Shown: piece after piece, positions 35,801 through 45,195 of the stretch
Position numbering within the stretch: position 1 is the stretch's first letter
Layout of the letters: each line of letters opens with the position of its first letter
Assembly: GCF_029318635.1 (NCBI RefSeq)
Contig: NZ_CP119676.1
Span: 2,803,001-2,867,000 of the forward strand
DNA length: 64,000 nucleotides
Reading direction: 5' to 3'
Source of the DNA: Varunaivibrio sulfuroxidans
GTDB taxonomy: Bacteria; Pseudomonadota; Alphaproteobacteria; Rhodospirillales; Magnetovibrionaceae
Program-made: the position numbers and the translations under genes
Notes under the pieces: model-generated
The model's database searches: none
What the model saw: the letters and a program-made list of their open reading frames with translations, nothing else
Told to the model about the DNA's origin: nothing

Positions 35801-36263
35801 CGAGGGGATTAGCTTCGCCGACCTCAACGTTCCTTTTGCCTACAATAAAGGGGTCATTCAATTCAAGAATGCCGGGGCGTCCGGGGCGTCGATCGGCTTG
35901 ACCATGGACGGCTGGTACGATCGTCCGGCGAAGACGTTGGACATGAAGGGCACCATCGTCCCCGCCTACGCGCTGAACAGCGTGCTTGGAAAAATTCCGG
36001 TTTTGGGCACGCTGTTGACCGGCACCGAGAAAGGAGGGGGGATGTTCGCCGCGACGTACCGGGTCAAGGGCGACGCCGACAATACGGAAATCACGGTCAA
36101 CCCTTTGTCGGTTCTGGCGCCGGGAATTTTGCGCAACATCTTCGGTGCGATTTTGGGCAATTCGCCGACGCCTATTCCGGCGCCCGTCGCGCCGACTCCG
36201 CAAAATCGGGCGCCGCCGAACGTACCGAAGTCACGGACCTCGAAGCCTAGCGCCCCAAATTAG
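32859..36263 (+). CDS. YhdP/AsmA-like protein (DUF3971), probable envelope lipid-transfer factor
   Basis: A large inner-membrane-anchored protein of 1134 aa. One N-terminal membrane helix (about 9-29) is followed by a very long periplasmic beta-rich region. A DUF3971-type section lies in the first third ([16 protein letters not shown], then [10 protein letters not shown]), with an AsmA-like C-terminal section ([11 protein letters not shown], then [17 protein letters not shown], then [13 protein letters not shown]). YhdP, TamB and YdbH form bridge-like conduits carrying phospholipid to the outer membrane. A Pro-rich tail ends the protein. The gene converges on tyrS, and the two coding ends overlap by 4 bp. 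Confidence 0.87.
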   Translation: MIKRALRLSVHLFAGLVAGLAVLLALTAWRLSSGPVSLSYLTPYIENILNTDHNRNFRITLADTVVSWGGWRQPVDVRVLDVKANAPDGKTIARVPEISLAISTKALWHGVIAPKSIELFRPRLRVTRRAAGGVDFDFANLATSPEGTGDLVAGIFADIMSTPNVARPMSYLTHVGMMAAEVDIVDERTALVWNASSSDIDIRRDSKGLKGEATLNLDGPQGKSEVSLIGTYDQAANRIDMGGSFDALNPSAYAELSDRIGFLSALDVPLQGTLTASLTPRGDFESIGFDLTGGRGHLAVPIAVAQRMGMLPLAQRVAIEGMHIKGRYAGLSGDWAIDDVTVDFTKGVKIFVPAPVDKAFPVSTLKARGSYSAARKRIDLASLEMNLDGPRARLAATIDARGGATSPWGDLAIVAKVGFGDVGVKPLMNYWPPSLVRDVRDWVDEHFLGGRLNDVSVDLALALHGGAISLTSVSGTMQADHLSIDILPPLPVLHDGRARATFDDKQFKIQIEQAQSHGMRADSGTVVFTKLSDPIPYADVHVPITGPLRNVLEFIDSKPLEFARGVGLDPAHASGRATIDLVMGLPLKKTLKFDEIAVSAKAHVKDASLDGVVLGRDLGDGQFDIKVDNGGLDMIGAARIGGVPVGLSWRENFKPAALFRSQFNIEGHAISMAQVRALSGGLPTSFETFLHDDGVTGTFGGHAALTVLQDGRKRVRAGLDLTGLSLSIPELGWRKAAGVAGKASVDIKLNDADKIGDIPKFSATSRDLKLSGAVHFDTAGGALKRVVLNEAVIGRSNLNGSISSLDGGAWSVVLKGPSFDFGPLWSRLGDQGEGGKKGLLEDLSYTVSAKIDKVWLNKGAHAIRDVKALFVRGEGKWKRLDVSANIADHKTFVAHVARKGAAARSLTMRSDDAGAVLRLLDYYPNMVGGTLAVDGVFDDQAPETSLSGTVSVKNYQIIKAPVLARLLSLMALSGIVDALNGEGISFADLNVPFAYNKGVIQFKNAGASGASIGLTMDGWYDRPAKTLDMKGTIVPAYALNSVLGKIPVLGTLLTGTEKGGGMFAATYRVKGDADNTEITVNPLSVLAPGILRNIFGAILGNSPTPIPAPVAPTPQNRAPPNVPKSRTSKPSAPN

Positions 36264-37525
36264 ACGGGTTTGATCAGGATGTGACGTTTTTTACCCGCGG
36301 ATACCTTGATCACGCCTTCGGTGGTGATATCGGCGTCGCAGACCCGTTGGGTTTCTCCGGTCACGGGGCGGTCGTTGATGCGTGCGCCGCCGCCTTTGAT
36401 CAGGCGCCGGGCCTCTCCGCCCGAGGCGCACAAACCGCTCAAACGTAGGATATCGAAAGCGGCGATACCGTTCGCGATATCCTGGGCCGCAATTTCGACC
36501 GTCGGCAAATCCGTGGCCAGGGCGCCTTCCTCGAAGGTCCGCCGCGCCGTTTGAGCGGCGGCTTCGGCCTCGGCCTCACCGTGGCACAGCCGGGTCGCCT
36601 CGAAGGCCAAGACTTTCTTTGCGTCGTTGATTTCGGCGCCCTCAAGGCGCTCCAAGCGGGCGATTTCGGTCAGGGGAAGTTCGGTGAACAGACGTAAGAA
36701 TCGACCGACGTCGCCATCCTCGGTGTTACGCCAGTACTGCCAATAGTCATAGGGGCTGAGCATTTCCGCGTTCAGCCACACCGCGCCGGCGGCGGTCTTG
36801 CCCATTTTCGCGCCCGAAGCGGTGGTTAATAGCGGGGTGGTCAGGCCAAACACTTCGCGGCCATCGACGCGGCGCGCCAATTCGACGCCGTTAACGATGT
36901 TTCCCCACTGATCGGACCCGCCCATCTGCAATACGCAATCGTTGCGGCGCGCCAGTTCGAGAAAGTCATAGGCCTGGAAAATCATATAGTTGAATTCGAG
37001 AAAAGACAGGGGTTGTTCGCGGTCCAGGCGCAGCTTGACGCTTTCGAAGCCGAGCATCCGGTTGACCGAGAAATGGCGACCGTAATCGCGAAGGAAGTCG
37101 ATGTATTTAAGGTCCGCCAGCCAATCGTCGTTATTGACCATGACGGCGTCGGTAGGGCCGTCGCCGAAGTTTAGGAAGTTCGAGAAAACACCCTTGATCC
37201 CCGCCATGTTGGCGTGGATCGTCTCCTCGTCAAGCAGCTTGCGCCCTTCATCCTTGCCCGACGGATCGCCGACCTTCGTGGTGCCGCCGCCCATCAAAAT
37301 AATCGGCTTGTGGCCGCTTTTCTGTAGAATGCGGAGCATCATGATCGGCAGCAAGGAGCCGACATGCAAGCTGGCGGCGGTGCAGTCAAAACCGATGTAG
37401 GCCGTGATCGGCGCGGCGACGGCTTTGCTATCCAGGGCGTCGAGATCGGTGCACTGGTGCATGTATCCCCGTTCGGCGATAATGCGGAGGAAATCGGATT
37501 TCAGGGGGCTTGCTTGATCGGTCAT
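36260..37525 (-). CDS. tyrS: Tyrosyl-tRNA synthetase
   Basis: A class I aminoacyl-tRNA synthetase of 421 aa charging tRNA-Tyr. The HIGH-equivalent HVGSLLP (about 55-60) is followed by [17 protein letters not shown], then the tyrosine-pocket segment [10 protein letters not shown], the KMSKS-equivalent GAKMGKT, and a C-terminal S4 RNA-binding domain (about 355-415). It is of the TyrRS type usual in Gram-negatives. ATG 37525 ([16 protein letters not shown]) is chosen over the 79-codon upstream extension, whose residues look non-coding. Confidence 0.97.
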   Translation of the reverse strand: MTDQASPLKSDFLRIIAERGYMHQCTDLDALDSKAVAAPITAYIGFDCTAASLHVGSLLPIMMLRILQKSGHKPIILMGGGTTKVGDPSGKDEGRKLLDEETIHANMAGIKGVFSNFLNFGDGPTDAVMVNNDDWLADLKYIDFLRDYGRHFSVNRMLGFESVKLRLDREQPLSFLEFNYMIFQAYDFLELARRNDCVLQMGGSDQWGNIVNGVELARRVDGREVFGLTTPLLTTASGAKMGKTAAGAVWLNAEMLSPYDYWQYWRNTEDGDVGRFLRLFTELPLTEIARLERLEGAEINDAKKVLAFEATRLCHGEAEAEAAAQTARRTFEEGALATDLPTVEIAAQDIANGIAAFDILRLSGLCASGGEARRLIKGGGARINDRPVTGETQRVCDADITTEGVIKVSAGKKRHILIKPV

Positions 37526-37762
37526 GGATTGAGTTCCGGGGAATGGGCGCTGTGGGCGTGAGGTGGAGTCGGGGGGCGAAGGCGGGCGGGATCGAAACTT
37601 AGGTCGCGCCCCGGCGAGTGTGTTTAGCATATTGTCCGGTGGCGAACAACGGGACACCACAGTCCCCCTTCGTGGTTGCGATGCGGTAGGTGAGACCGAG
37701 ATGTTGATCTTAAAAAAAGCGCAGCCTAAAAACACGGATATAAAAAACAAAGGATTATTCAT

Positions 37763-38848
37763 ATGATGCCGTGGTCATTAGGGTTGATGAGCGGAACGTC
37801 GATGGATGGTGTCGATGCCGCGCTGATACGTACCGACGGAATTTTCGTCGAAGCTCATGGGCCTTTTCTGAGTCTGCCCTACCCACTGGATATTCGCCAT
37901 CGCCTGGGGCGCGCCGTCGGCGCGCGGCGGGTCAAGCCCGAGGCGACGTCCGAAGACGTCGAACTCGAACGGGCGATCACGCAGTGGCATGTCCAGGCGG
38001 TCGAGCGACTGTTGGCCGAGGGCGCGGTCGCCCGTGAGGACGTCGCGGTGATTGGCTTTCACGGACATACTCTGTTTCACGATCCCGCCCACGGGGTCAC
38101 GCGCCAGATCGGCGATGGCGGTCTGTTGGCGCGGGAAACGGGGATTGGCGTGGTCGGCGATTTTCGCGCCAACGACGTCGCGCACGGTGGTCAGGGCGCG
38201 CCTTTGGCGCCGTTGTATCATCGGGCCTTGGCGGAGCCGCTGACGAAGCCGGTGGCGGTGCTCAATATCGGCGGCGTGGCCAACGTTACGTGGATTGACG
38301 GCGACGATATCCTGGCCTTCGACACCGGCCCCGGCAACGCCTTGATCGATGATTGGACGGCGCGTGTGATCGGCCGCCCGATGGATGAAGGCGGGCGTTT
38401 GGCGCGCGCGGGTCATGCCGACGAGGCGCTGATCGACGATTTAATGGGGCATCCTTATTTCGCCCGCATGGCGCCAAAATCATTGGATCGGGATGAATTC
38501 GCGGCGGTTCTGGAGCGCTTGGATGGGGTTGATCCCGCCGATGGCGCGGCGACGTTGACGCACTTTTCGGTGCGCGCCATGGCGCATGCGCGCCGGGCGA
38601 TGCCCAAGGCGCCCCACCGCTGGCTGGTGTGTGGCGGCGGGCGGCGCAACGGGTGCCTGATGGAGGCGTTGAATCGCTTCGTGACCGCCGACCCGGTGGA
38701 AGCCGTGGGCTGGGATGGCGACGCCCTGGAAGCGCAGGCCTTCGCCTTTTTGGCGCAGCGATCGTTGCGGAAGTTGGCGTTGAGCGTTCCGGGAACGACC
38801 GGCGTCGCCACACCGCTCAGCGGCGGCGTTTACCATCAACCGCCCTGA
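37763..38848 (+). CDS. anmK: Anhydro-N-acetylmuramic acid kinase
   Basis: A 361-aa ASKHA-fold kinase converting anhydroMurNAc from wall turnover to MurNAc-6-phosphate, a peptidoglycan-recycling step. Motifs: [17 protein letters not shown] at the N-terminus, [38 protein letters not shown] and the C-terminal [26 protein letters not shown] precedes the ATG. With amiC and PBP1A it makes this window rich in wall metabolism, though it is not in an operon with them. No murQ or nagZ lies beside it. Confidence 0.95.
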   Translation: MMPWSLGLMSGTSMDGVDAALIRTDGIFVEAHGPFLSLPYPLDIRHRLGRAVGARRVKPEATSEDVELERAITQWHVQAVERLLAEGAVAREDVAVIGFHGHTLFHDPAHGVTRQIGDGGLLARETGIGVVGDFRANDVAHGGQGAPLAPLYHRALAEPLTKPVAVLNIGGVANVTWIDGDDILAFDTGPGNALIDDWTARVIGRPMDEGGRLARAGHADEALIDDLMGHPYFARMAPKSLDRDEFAAVLERLDGVDPADGAATLTHFSVRAMAHARRAMPKAPHRWLVCGGGRRNGCLMEALNRFVTADPVEAVGWDGDALEAQAFAFLAQRSLRKLALSVPGTTGVATPLSGGVYHQPP

Positions 38849-38889
38849 CGTCGCCCGCCGAGGAAAGACGGCTCCGTTGGGAGGGAAGG

Positions 38890-39537
38890 TTAGCCTTTCG
38901 CCGCCAGGGCCGTGTCGAGATAATCCTCGAAGTGGCGATTTAGGACGTCCATCTGGTCGGTGAAGAAATGATCGGCCCCCTCGACGATGCGATAATCGAT
39001 GGCGATGTTTTTCTGGCTTGATAATTTTTGATTCAATTTATCGACCGAGGCGATGGGAACGATTTCATCCTTGTCGCCCTGAAGGATCAGCCCCGAGGCC
39101 GGGCAGGGGGCGAGGAAGGAAAAATCGTACATGTTGGCGGGCGGAGCGACGGAAATAAAACCGACAATCTCCGGGCGGCGCATCATCAATTGCATGGCGA
39201 TCCACGCGCCGAAGGAGAAACCGCCGATCCAACAGCTGGAGGCATTGGGGTTGTGAGTCTGCATCCAATCCAACGCCGAGGCGGCGTCGCTCATTTCGCC
39301 CTGTCCGTTGTCGAAGCTGCTTTGCGATCGCCCGACGCCGCGAAAGTTGAAGCGTAGGGTGGAAAAGCCGCGCTTTACGAAAGTTTGATAAAGGGCATAG
39401 ACCACCTTGTTGTTCATCGTGCCGCCGTGTTGGGGGTGCGGATGAAGCAAAAGAGCGATCGGCGCATTGGCTTTTTTGGAATGATGATACCGCCCTTCAA
39501 GGCGGCCTTCAGGCCCGTTGAAGATGACTTCTGGCAT
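38890..39537 (-). CDS. Alpha/beta hydrolase (dienelactone-hydrolase-like)
   Basis: A cytoplasmic 215-aa alpha/beta hydrolase. The oxyanion/HPHPQHGG motif (LLLHPHPQHGGTMNNKV) is followed by the nucleophile elbow GFSFGAW (Ser about residue 107), an acid in GDKDEIVP and a C-terminal catalytic His in ADHFF. This pattern fits the short-chain family near YghX/dienelactone hydrolases, for which no substrate is established. ATG 39537 is chosen as the family start. It is divergent from the cysE-isc operon. Confidence 0.85.
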   Translation of the reverse strand: MPEVIFNGPEGRLEGRYHHSKKANAPIALLLHPHPQHGGTMNNKVVYALYQTFVKRGFSTLRFNFRGVGRSQSSFDNGQGEMSDAASALDWMQTHNPNASSCWIGGFSFGAWIAMQLMMRRPEIVGFISVAPPANMYDFSFLAPCPASGLILQGDKDEIVPIASVDKLNQKLSSQKNIAIDYRIVEGADHFFTDQMDVLNRHFEDYLDTALAAKG

Positions 39538-39627
39538 GGTCGATGAGGATCCGTCGTGTTGTTTTTGGGCTATAACCAAGAAATTAACTTGGAATTTGTA
39601 TCGTGCACAAACAATAAGTTAATCGTT

Positions 39628-39652
39628 AAACTTGACTATGTTAGTCGGGTTT
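39628..39652 (+). promoter_or_regulatory. Type 1 IscR-binding site upstream of cysE-isc
   Basis: The 25-bp stretch agrees with the E. coli type 1 IscR consensus (ATASYYGACTRWWWYAGTCRRSTAT) at 22 positions, including the GACT and AGTC half-sites with correct spacing. It overlaps the -35 element of the promoter, so [2Fe-2S]-IscR bound here would repress the operon that encodes it. Confidence 0.8.
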
Positions 39653-39660
39653 ATTATACT
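39632..39660 (+). promoter_or_regulatory. Sigma-70-type promoter of the cysE-isc operon
   Basis: TTGACT (39632-39637), a 17-bp spacer and TATACT (39655-39660) form a near-consensus housekeeping promoter about 105 bp before the cysE start. The IscR site covers its -35 and spacer. Confidence 0.82.
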
Positions 39661-39769
39661 CGGCTCAATCCCCTGAGGAGACGCCCCACCGGCGCACACC
39701 GTTCACGCGCCGTTCGGGCGCGCCCTCCTGAAACCAGGCAGCGCACGCCGTTAAGATATAGCAAAGGTC

Positions 39770-40537
39770 ATGATTTTCAAGAGTTTTAGGGAAGATATTG
39801 ATTCGTTTATCGCCCGCGACCCCGCGGCGCGTTCACGCTTGGAAGTCGCCCTTTTGTATCCGGGGTTCCACGCCATCGTGTTTTATCGCCTATCGCATTG
39901 GTTTTGGCGTCATGGTTGGAAGTTTGTGGGGCGGGTGATTTCCCAAACGGGACGATTTTTGACGGGAATCGAAATTCATCCGGCGGCGAGCATTGGACGG
40001 CGCTTATTTATTGATCACGGGGTTGGTCTGGTTGTTGGAGAGACGGCCGTGGTCGGCGATGATGTCACGATTTATCAATCGGTGACTTTGGGCGGTATCG
40101 CGCCCAGCGTCGATTCGCATAAACAGGTCAACCAAAAACGTCATCCCACCATTGGCGATGACGCGATTATCGGTTCGGGCGCTCAGGTTTTGGGTGCGAT
40201 CACGGTCGGCGCCGGGGCGCGAATCGGCGCCAATTCCGTCGTTACCAAGGATGTTCCCAAAGGGGTCACCGTGGTGGGTATTCCGGGGCGCGTCGTCATG
40301 CCCCGCGACCGGGCCAAGGCCAAGGATTTCATTCCTTATGGAACGCCGGCGGACGGTTGCCCCGATCCGGTGTTGCGTACGATCGAACACTTGCGCGCCC
40401 AGGTGGAAACCTTGATGGAACGGGTCGAGGAACTGGAGGGCGGCGCGCCTGCGCGCGCCACCGATGGTTTGCACGATGGGCGCGATGGCGGGACGGTGAC
40501 GCCAAGACGGGAAGAAGAAAAGACAGGGACGGCGTAA
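39770..40537 (+). CDS. cysE: Serine O-acetyltransferase
   Basis: A 255-aa left-handed beta-helix acetyltransferase that makes O-acetylserine, the carbon skeleton for cysteine. Hexapeptide repeats run about 60-190 ([34 protein letters not shown], then GVTLGG-type loop VTLGGIAP and [13 protein letters not shown]). The catalytic His/Asp region is [10 protein letters not shown]. It lacks the long N-terminal helical domain of E. coli CysE, as in the shorter bacterial type. First gene of the isc operon: placing cysteine synthesis ahead of the desulfurases under an IscR site ties sulfur supply to cluster demand. Confidence 0.95.
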   Translation: MIFKSFREDIDSFIARDPAARSRLEVALLYPGFHAIVFYRLSHWFWRHGWKFVGRVISQTGRFLTGIEIHPAASIGRRLFIDHGVGLVVGETAVVGDDVTIYQSVTLGGIAPSVDSHKQVNQKRHPTIGDDAIIGSGAQVLGAITVGAGARIGANSVVTKDVPKGVTVVGIPGRVVMPRDRAKAKDFIPYGTPADGCPDPVLRTIEHLRAQVETLMERVEELEGGAPARATDGLHDGRDGGTVTPRREEEKTGTA

Positions 40538-40632
40538 AACGGGCGGCGTTTTCGATGATGGCCCACCAAAAACAAAACGTTACGCCCACGGCCTCGCGGC
40601 CATGCGAGGGTTAAAGCGAAGGAGTATGCATT

Positions 40633-41106
40633 GTGAAATTAAGCACTAAAGGACGTTACGCCGTGATGGCGATGGCCGACCTGGGCACCCATGCGGGCGC
40701 CCGCCCGGTATCCCTGGCCGACGTGGCGCAGCGTCAGGAAATTTCTCTTTCCTATCTCGAACAGTTATTCGGAAAGTTGCGTAAGGGGGGGTTGGTGAAA
40801 AGCGTGCGCGGCCCCGGCGGCGGCTATCTTTTAGCCCGGGGCGCGGGCGATATTCGCGTCTCCGATATCATCATGGCGGTCGATGAGCCGATTTCCACGA
40901 CCCGGTGCAGCGCAGGTTCTCCGGCGGGATGTCACTCGGATAAAGGCCGTTGCCTTACCCACGAGTTGTGGGAGGCGCTGGGACGCCAGATTTATTTGTT
41001 TCTTAGCTCGGTCTCGCTGGCCGACGTCTGCGAGCGACGCATCTTGCTGCGCGGCGCGGAAATGTTCCCCCACGGCGACGGCGACGCCGTCGCCGCGGCC
41101 CAGTAG
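40633..41106 (+). CDS. iscR: Rrf2-family iron-sulfur regulator IscR
   Basis: A 157-aa winged-helix repressor/activator that senses cluster status. The N-terminal HTH contains KLSTKGRYAVMAM and SLSYLEQLFGKLRKGGLV, and the wing is SVRGPGGGY. Three cysteines and a His (CSAGSPAGC, then CLTHELW) match the [2Fe-2S] ligands of IscR. It probably represses its own operon through the type 1 site at 39628-39652. The start is GTG 40633 with AAGGAG upstream; an overlapping ATG at 40626 is out of frame. Confidence 0.95.
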   Translation: MKLSTKGRYAVMAMADLGTHAGARPVSLADVAQRQEISLSYLEQLFGKLRKGGLVKSVRGPGGGYLLARGAGDIRVSDIIMAVDEPISTTRCSAGSPAGCHSDKGRCLTHELWEALGRQIYLFLSSVSLADVCERRILLRGAEMFPHGDGDAVAAAQ

Positions 41107-41135
41107 AACGCGGATGCGTCCTTTTCGAGGGGGCT

Positions 41136-42299
41136 ATGGATGACTTTAAACCGGCGACGGATACCATCATGACCGAAGATGCCGTTTACATGGATTACAA
41201 TGCCGGCGCGCCGATCCGCGAGGACGCCCGCGCCGCCCTGACCGCCGCCTTGGGCGTGGGCAACGCATCGTCCGTGCACGCCTTCGGCCGCGCCGCCCGG
41301 CGCATCGTCGAGGACGCCCGCGGCGATGTCGCGGCGTTGGTGGGTGGCGATCCCGAAGGCGTAATCTTTACCAGCGGGGCCACCGAAGCGAATAATCTGG
41401 CATTGAAGGGAAGCGGCTGTCGCAGGGTCTTGGTGAGCGCGATCGAACACCCTTCGGTGCTTGAGGTTGATGGCGATTGCGAACGCATCGCGGTCGATGG
41501 CGAAGGCGTCGTCGATCTGAACATCCTGGCGCGAATGCTGGATGACGACGATACCCCGGCCATGGTCTGCGTCATGGCGGCCAATAACGAGACCGGCGTC
41601 CTGCAACCGTTGCGCGAGATCGCGCGTCTGGCCCACGACGCGGGCGCTTTGGTGCATTGCGACGCGGTGCAGGCGGTGGGCAAGGTCGCCCTCGACATGG
41701 CGGAACTGGGCGTCGATACGATGAGCCTGTCGGCCCACAAGATCGGCGGCCCCCAGGGCGCAGGGGCGTTGCTCCTTGCCGCCGGGGGGCGCATCGACGC
41801 CGAAATTCGCGGTGGCGCGCAGGAAAAGGGGTTTCGCGCCGGCACCGAAAACGTCGCCGCCATCGCCGGTTTTGGCGCGGCGGCGCGGGCGGTGCGCTTC
41901 GACGCCCGGGAAATGGCGCGCGTCAAAGCCTTGCGCGACGATTTGGAACGGCGCGTGCGGGCGATCTGCTCGGATGTGCGGATTTTTTCCGCCGCCGCCG
42001 AGCGCCTGGCCAACACGTCGTGCCTGACGATGCCGGACGTCGTCGCGCAGACCCAGGTGATGGCGTTCGACCTCGCCGGGATCGCGCTCAGCGCCGGGGC
42101 GGCGTGCGCCTCGGGCAAGGTCCGCCCGTCCCATGTTCTAGGCGCGATGGGGGCGTCGTCGCGCGATGCCTCGTGCGCCCTTCGCGTCAGCCTCGGCTAC
42201 GGTTCGACGGCGCGCGATATCGACCGATTTATCGACGCCTGGGGCGTCCTCTATACGCGTATGCACAACACCGCCGCCACGGCGAACCCGGCGGCATGA
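41136..42299 (+). CDS. Second cysteine desulfurase of the isc operon (NifS/IscS-like)
   Basis: A PLP enzyme of 387 aa that removes sulfur from cysteine as a persulfide. PLP lysine is in LSAHKIGGPQGAGA; substrate and cofactor contacts include TSGATEANNLAL and NNETGVLQPL; the catalytic Cys loop is SAGAACASGKVRPSHVL. It is shorter and more divergent than the IscS encoded next and lacks IscS-typical C-terminal residues. Some alphaproteobacteria carry such a pair before iscU. Its specific partner is unknown. ATG 41136 is used; ATG 41169 is an alternative start. Confidence 0.9.
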   Translation: MDDFKPATDTIMTEDAVYMDYNAGAPIREDARAALTAALGVGNASSVHAFGRAARRIVEDARGDVAALVGGDPEGVIFTSGATEANNLALKGSGCRRVLVSAIEHPSVLEVDGDCERIAVDGEGVVDLNILARMLDDDDTPAMVCVMAANNETGVLQPLREIARLAHDAGALVHCDAVQAVGKVALDMAELGVDTMSLSAHKIGGPQGAGALLLAAGGRIDAEIRGGAQEKGFRAGTENVAAIAGFGAAARAVRFDAREMARVKALRDDLERRVRAICSDVRIFSAAAERLANTSCLTMPDVVAQTQVMAFDLAGIALSAGAACASGKVRPSHVLGAMGASSRDASCALRVSLGYGSTARDIDRFIDAWGVLYTRMHNTAATANPAA

Positions 42300-42324
42300 A
42301 AAAACAGGAAACAGGTGACTTGAG

Positions 42325-43566
42325 ATGACCGATACCGTTCGAAAAAAGTGGACCCAGAACGCGCCGCTGTACCTCGATTATCAGGCGACGACGCCGTGCG
42401 ATCCGCGCGTGGTCGAGGCGATGGCCCCCTATTGGACAGAAAAATTCGGCAACCCCCATTCGCGCAACCACCATTTCGGTTGGGAAGCGGAGGACGGTGT
42501 GGAAAAGGCGCGCGCACAAGTGGCTTCGATTATCGGGGCCAATCCGAAGGAAATTATTTTCACCTCGGGCGCGACCGAATCGAACAACCTCGCCCTGAAG
42601 GGCGTCGCCCATTTTTATAAAGAGAAAAAGAACCACATCATCACCTGCGTGACCGAACACAAATGCGTGCTCGACAGTTGCCGCCACCTCGAACAGGAAG
42701 GCTTCGACGTCACCTATCTGCCGGTTCGGCAGAACGGCTTGATCGACCCGGAGGTCTTGAGCGCGGCGATCACGGACCGGACCGTGATGGTGTCGATCAT
42801 GGGCGTGAACAACGAAATCGGCGTGATCCAGCCGCTTAGGGAAATCGGTGCGATTTGCCGCGAACGTAAGGTCTTTTTCCATACCGATTGCGCCCAGGCG
42901 GTCGGCAAAATTCCGCTCGACGTCGAGGATATGAATATCGATCTGATGTCGATTTCAGGCCACAAGTTGTACGGTCCGATGGGAATCGGGGCGCTTTATG
43001 TGCGCCGCCGCCCGCGGGTGCGTTTGGTGCCCCTGATCACCGGCGGCGGCCAGGAACGGGGGATGCGCTCGGGCACTCTGCCGACGCCGCTGTGCATCGG
43101 TTTCGGCGCGGCCTGCGCCATCGCCGAAAAGGAAATGGGCGCGGAGACCGAACGCCTGCGCACTCTGCGCGACATGTTCTACAATCGCATGAAGCAACGT
43201 CTTCCCGACATTTATCTGAACGGCGACCTAGAACAGCGCGTCGCCGGCAATTTGAACATCAGCTTCGCCTATGTCGAAGGCGAGGGGTTGATGATGGGGA
43301 TCAACGATCTGGCGGTCTCCAGCGGATCGGCGTGCACGTCGGCGTCGTTGGAACCCTCTTACGTGCTGCGCGCCCTCGGGGTCGAGGAAGAACTCGCACA
43401 CACCAGCCTACGCCTCGGCTTCGGGCGCTTCACCTCCAAGGAGGATATCGACTACGCAGTCGAGCGCATCGCCTCCGAGGTGGAGCGGCTGCGCGAAATG
43501 AGTCCGTTGTGGGAAATGGCGCAGCAGGGCATCGACTTGAAAAGCATTCAATGGTCCGAACACTAA
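42325..43566 (+). CDS. iscS: Cysteine desulfurase IscS
   Basis: The main sulfur donor for Fe-S assembly and tRNA thiolation, 413 aa. The sequence follows the mitochondrial-type IscS closely: [33 protein letters not shown] lysine [16 protein letters not shown], catalytic Cys loop [20 protein letters not shown] and a C-terminus ending ...SIQWSEH, the IscU-docking tail. It lies 25 bp after the second desulfurase and 57 bp before iscU. MnmA, encoded about 6.5 kb downstream, is a potential sulfur acceptor. Confidence 0.97.
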   Translation: MTDTVRKKWTQNAPLYLDYQATTPCDPRVVEAMAPYWTEKFGNPHSRNHHFGWEAEDGVEKARAQVASIIGANPKEIIFTSGATESNNLALKGVAHFYKEKKNHIITCVTEHKCVLDSCRHLEQEGFDVTYLPVRQNGLIDPEVLSAAITDRTVMVSIMGVNNEIGVIQPLREIGAICRERKVFFHTDCAQAVGKIPLDVEDMNIDLMSISGHKLYGPMGIGALYVRRRPRVRLVPLITGGGQERGMRSGTLPTPLCIGFGAACAIAEKEMGAETERLRTLRDMFYNRMKQRLPDIYLNGDLEQRVAGNLNISFAYVEGEGLMMGINDLAVSSGSACTSASLEPSYVLRALGVEEELAHTSLRLGFGRFTSKEDIDYAVERIASEVERLREMSPLWEMAQQGIDLKSIQWSEH

Positions 43567-43623
43567 ACCGCGCGGACACGGACATCGTGCGTAAACGGCA
43601 TACTCTTTAGGAGAGCGAAGAAA

Positions 43624-44022
43624 ATGGCTTACAGCAAAGAACTGATCGAACATTACGAAAACCCTAAGAATGTCGGTTCCATGGATAAGGACGCCGAGGG
43701 GGTCGGCACCGGGCTCGTCGGCGCGCCGGCGTGCGGCGACGTGATGCGCTTGCAGATTCAGGTCAACGAGGACGGCATCATCGAGGACGCCAAGTTCAAG
43801 ACTTTCGGTTGCGGTTCGGCGATCGCGTCGTCGTCGTTGGTCACCGAATGGGTGAAGGGCAAGTCGATCGACGATGCGGGCAAGATCAAAAATAGCGATA
43901 TCGCCCAGGAATTGGCGCTGCCGCCGGTGAAGATTCATTGCTCGGTGTTGGCCGAGGATGCTATCAAGGCTGCGATTTCCGACTATAAAGACAAGGCGGC
44001 CAAGAAAAACGCGGCGGAATAA
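43624..44022 (+). CDS. iscU: Fe-S cluster scaffold IscU
   Basis: A 132-aa scaffold on which IscS, Fdx and iron build [2Fe-2S] clusters. Ligand cysteines are in LVGAPACGDVMRLQI (with the stabilising Asp), FKTFGCGSAIASSS and KIHCSVLAEDAIKAAI. The LPPVK motif recognised by HscA is present (LPPVKIHC). AGGAG precedes the ATG. It sits between iscS and iscA. Confidence 0.98.
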   Translation: MAYSKELIEHYENPKNVGSMDKDAEGVGTGLVGAPACGDVMRLQIQVNEDGIIEDAKFKTFGCGSAIASSSLVTEWVKGKSIDDAGKIKNSDIAQELALPPVKIHCSVLAEDAIKAAISDYKDKAAKKNAAE

Positions 44023-44070
44023 CCGGGGGCATGCGGCGATTTCGCGTAAAGACAGCACAGACGAGGTTCC

Positions 44071-44415
44071 ATGATGACTGACCGTCCTCCCATGATGAAT
44101 ATTACACCGGCGGCGGCCGAGCAGGTCAAGAAGCTGCTCCAGGGGCGCGATAAACCCACGGCGGGCATTCGCATCGGCGTGCGCACCAAGGGTTGCTCGG
44201 GGATGTCCTACACGCTGGAGTTCGCGGAAGAAAAGAACGCGTTCGACGAGGTCGTCGAGACCGAAGGCGTGACCCTGCTGATCGATCCCAAGGCGACGAT
44301 GTTCATCATCGGCACCGAAATGGATTATGTCGAAGGCAAGCTCGAAACCGGGTTCGTCTTTACCAACCCCAACGAAAAAGGCCGTTGCGGGTGTGGCGAA
44401 TCTTTCCACGTTTAG
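44071..44415 (+). CDS. iscA: A-type Fe-S carrier IscA
   Basis: A 114-aa HesB/IscA carrier delivering clusters to apo-targets, especially [4Fe-4S]. The three cluster-binding cysteines are present: KGCSGMSYTLEF and the C-terminal GRCGCGESFHV. Two Met codons begin the frame (44071 and 44074), and either could be the start. A hairpin 20 bp after the stop separates it from hscB. Confidence 0.96.
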   Translation: MMTDRPPMMNITPAAAEQVKKLLQGRDKPTAGIRIGVRTKGCSGMSYTLEFAEEKNAFDEVVETEGVTLLIDPKATMFIIGTEMDYVEGKLETGFVFTNPNEKGRCGCGESFHV

Positions 44416-44434
44416 GTCCGACGCCGACGCTCGT

Positions 44435-44458
44435 GAGACCGCCCGTGAGGGCGGTTTC
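44435..44458 (+). terminator. Hairpin between iscA and hscB (partial terminator)
   Basis: A GC-rich inverted repeat (GAGACCGCCC / GGGCGGTTTC, 10 bp including a G-U pair) with a 4-nt loop is followed by a weak T-rich stretch (GTCTTGTTT). It probably attenuates or processes the isc message, giving less hscBA than iscSUA. Confidence 0.6.
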
Positions 44459-44489
44459 GTCTTGTTTATAAGCGAATTTGAGGGGATTT

Positions 44490-45149
44490 ATGACGGTTGA
44501 CCAAATCAAAAACGCGGTGACGAACGCCGCAGTGGCGGATCGGGCGCCTGCCGTCGTGGCGTGCTGGTCGTGTCACGGCCCACTGTCCGTCGGCGTGGCG
44601 TTTTGTCCGACCTGCGCCGCGGTTCAGCCGCCGGGGGCCGTTGACCCGTTTACCCGCCTTGGTTTGCCGATGACCTTCGATGTCGATCTCGTGGCGCTCG
44701 ATCGGGTATATTTCGATTGGCAGCGCAAGCTCCACCCCGATCGGTTCGCGGGCCGGACGGGGCGGGAAAAAATGCTTTCGCAACAGCAAGCGGTGAGTCT
44801 GAACGAGGCGTATGAAACCATCAAAAATCCGCTTAAACGGGCGGATTGTCTCGTCCACCTGTTGGGCGTCGATGTCGCCCCGGAGGGGTGCAACCTGGTC
44901 AACGATCCGCATATTTTGATGGAAACGATGGAGGTGCGCGAGGCCCTGAGCGAGGCCGGCGACGTCGCCGCGGTTGACGCCATCGCCGCCAAGGCCAAGG
45001 CCGAAACGCAGGATGTCTTGACCGGCCTGTCGAAAGCCTTCGCCGGCGGTGATATCGAGGGCGCCTGCTCCTTGAGCACCCGACTGAAATACTTGATGAA
45101 ATTAAAAGATGAAATCCGCGCGCGCCGGGCCCAGTTGGCCCAGGGTTGA
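44490..45149 (+). CDS. hscB: Fe-S co-chaperone HscB with N-terminal zinc finger
   Basis: The J-protein that brings IscU to HscA, 219 aa. The J-domain carries HPD in [12 protein letters not shown]. The C-terminal helical domain (about 135-215) is the IscU-binding part. Unlike enteric HscB, an N-terminal C-x2-C...C-x2-C module is present (Cys 25, 28, 39 and 42: CWSC and CPTC), as in eukaryotic HSC20. ATG 44490 is selected (GAGGGG 4-7 nt upstream) over a TTG four codons earlier. hscA follows closely. Confidence 0.93.
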   Translation: MTVDQIKNAVTNAAVADRAPAVVACWSCHGPLSVGVAFCPTCAAVQPPGAVDPFTRLGLPMTFDVDLVALDRVYFDWQRKLHPDRFAGRTGREKMLSQQQAVSLNEAYETIKNPLKRADCLVHLLGVDVAPEGCNLVNDPHILMETMEVREALSEAGDVAAVDAIAAKAKAETQDVLTGLSKAFAGGDIEGACSLSTRLKYLMKLKDEIRARRAQLAQG

Positions 45150-45195
45150 GGTCGAGCGGAAGGTTTTTGTTAGTGTAAGGATTAAGGCGGATACC

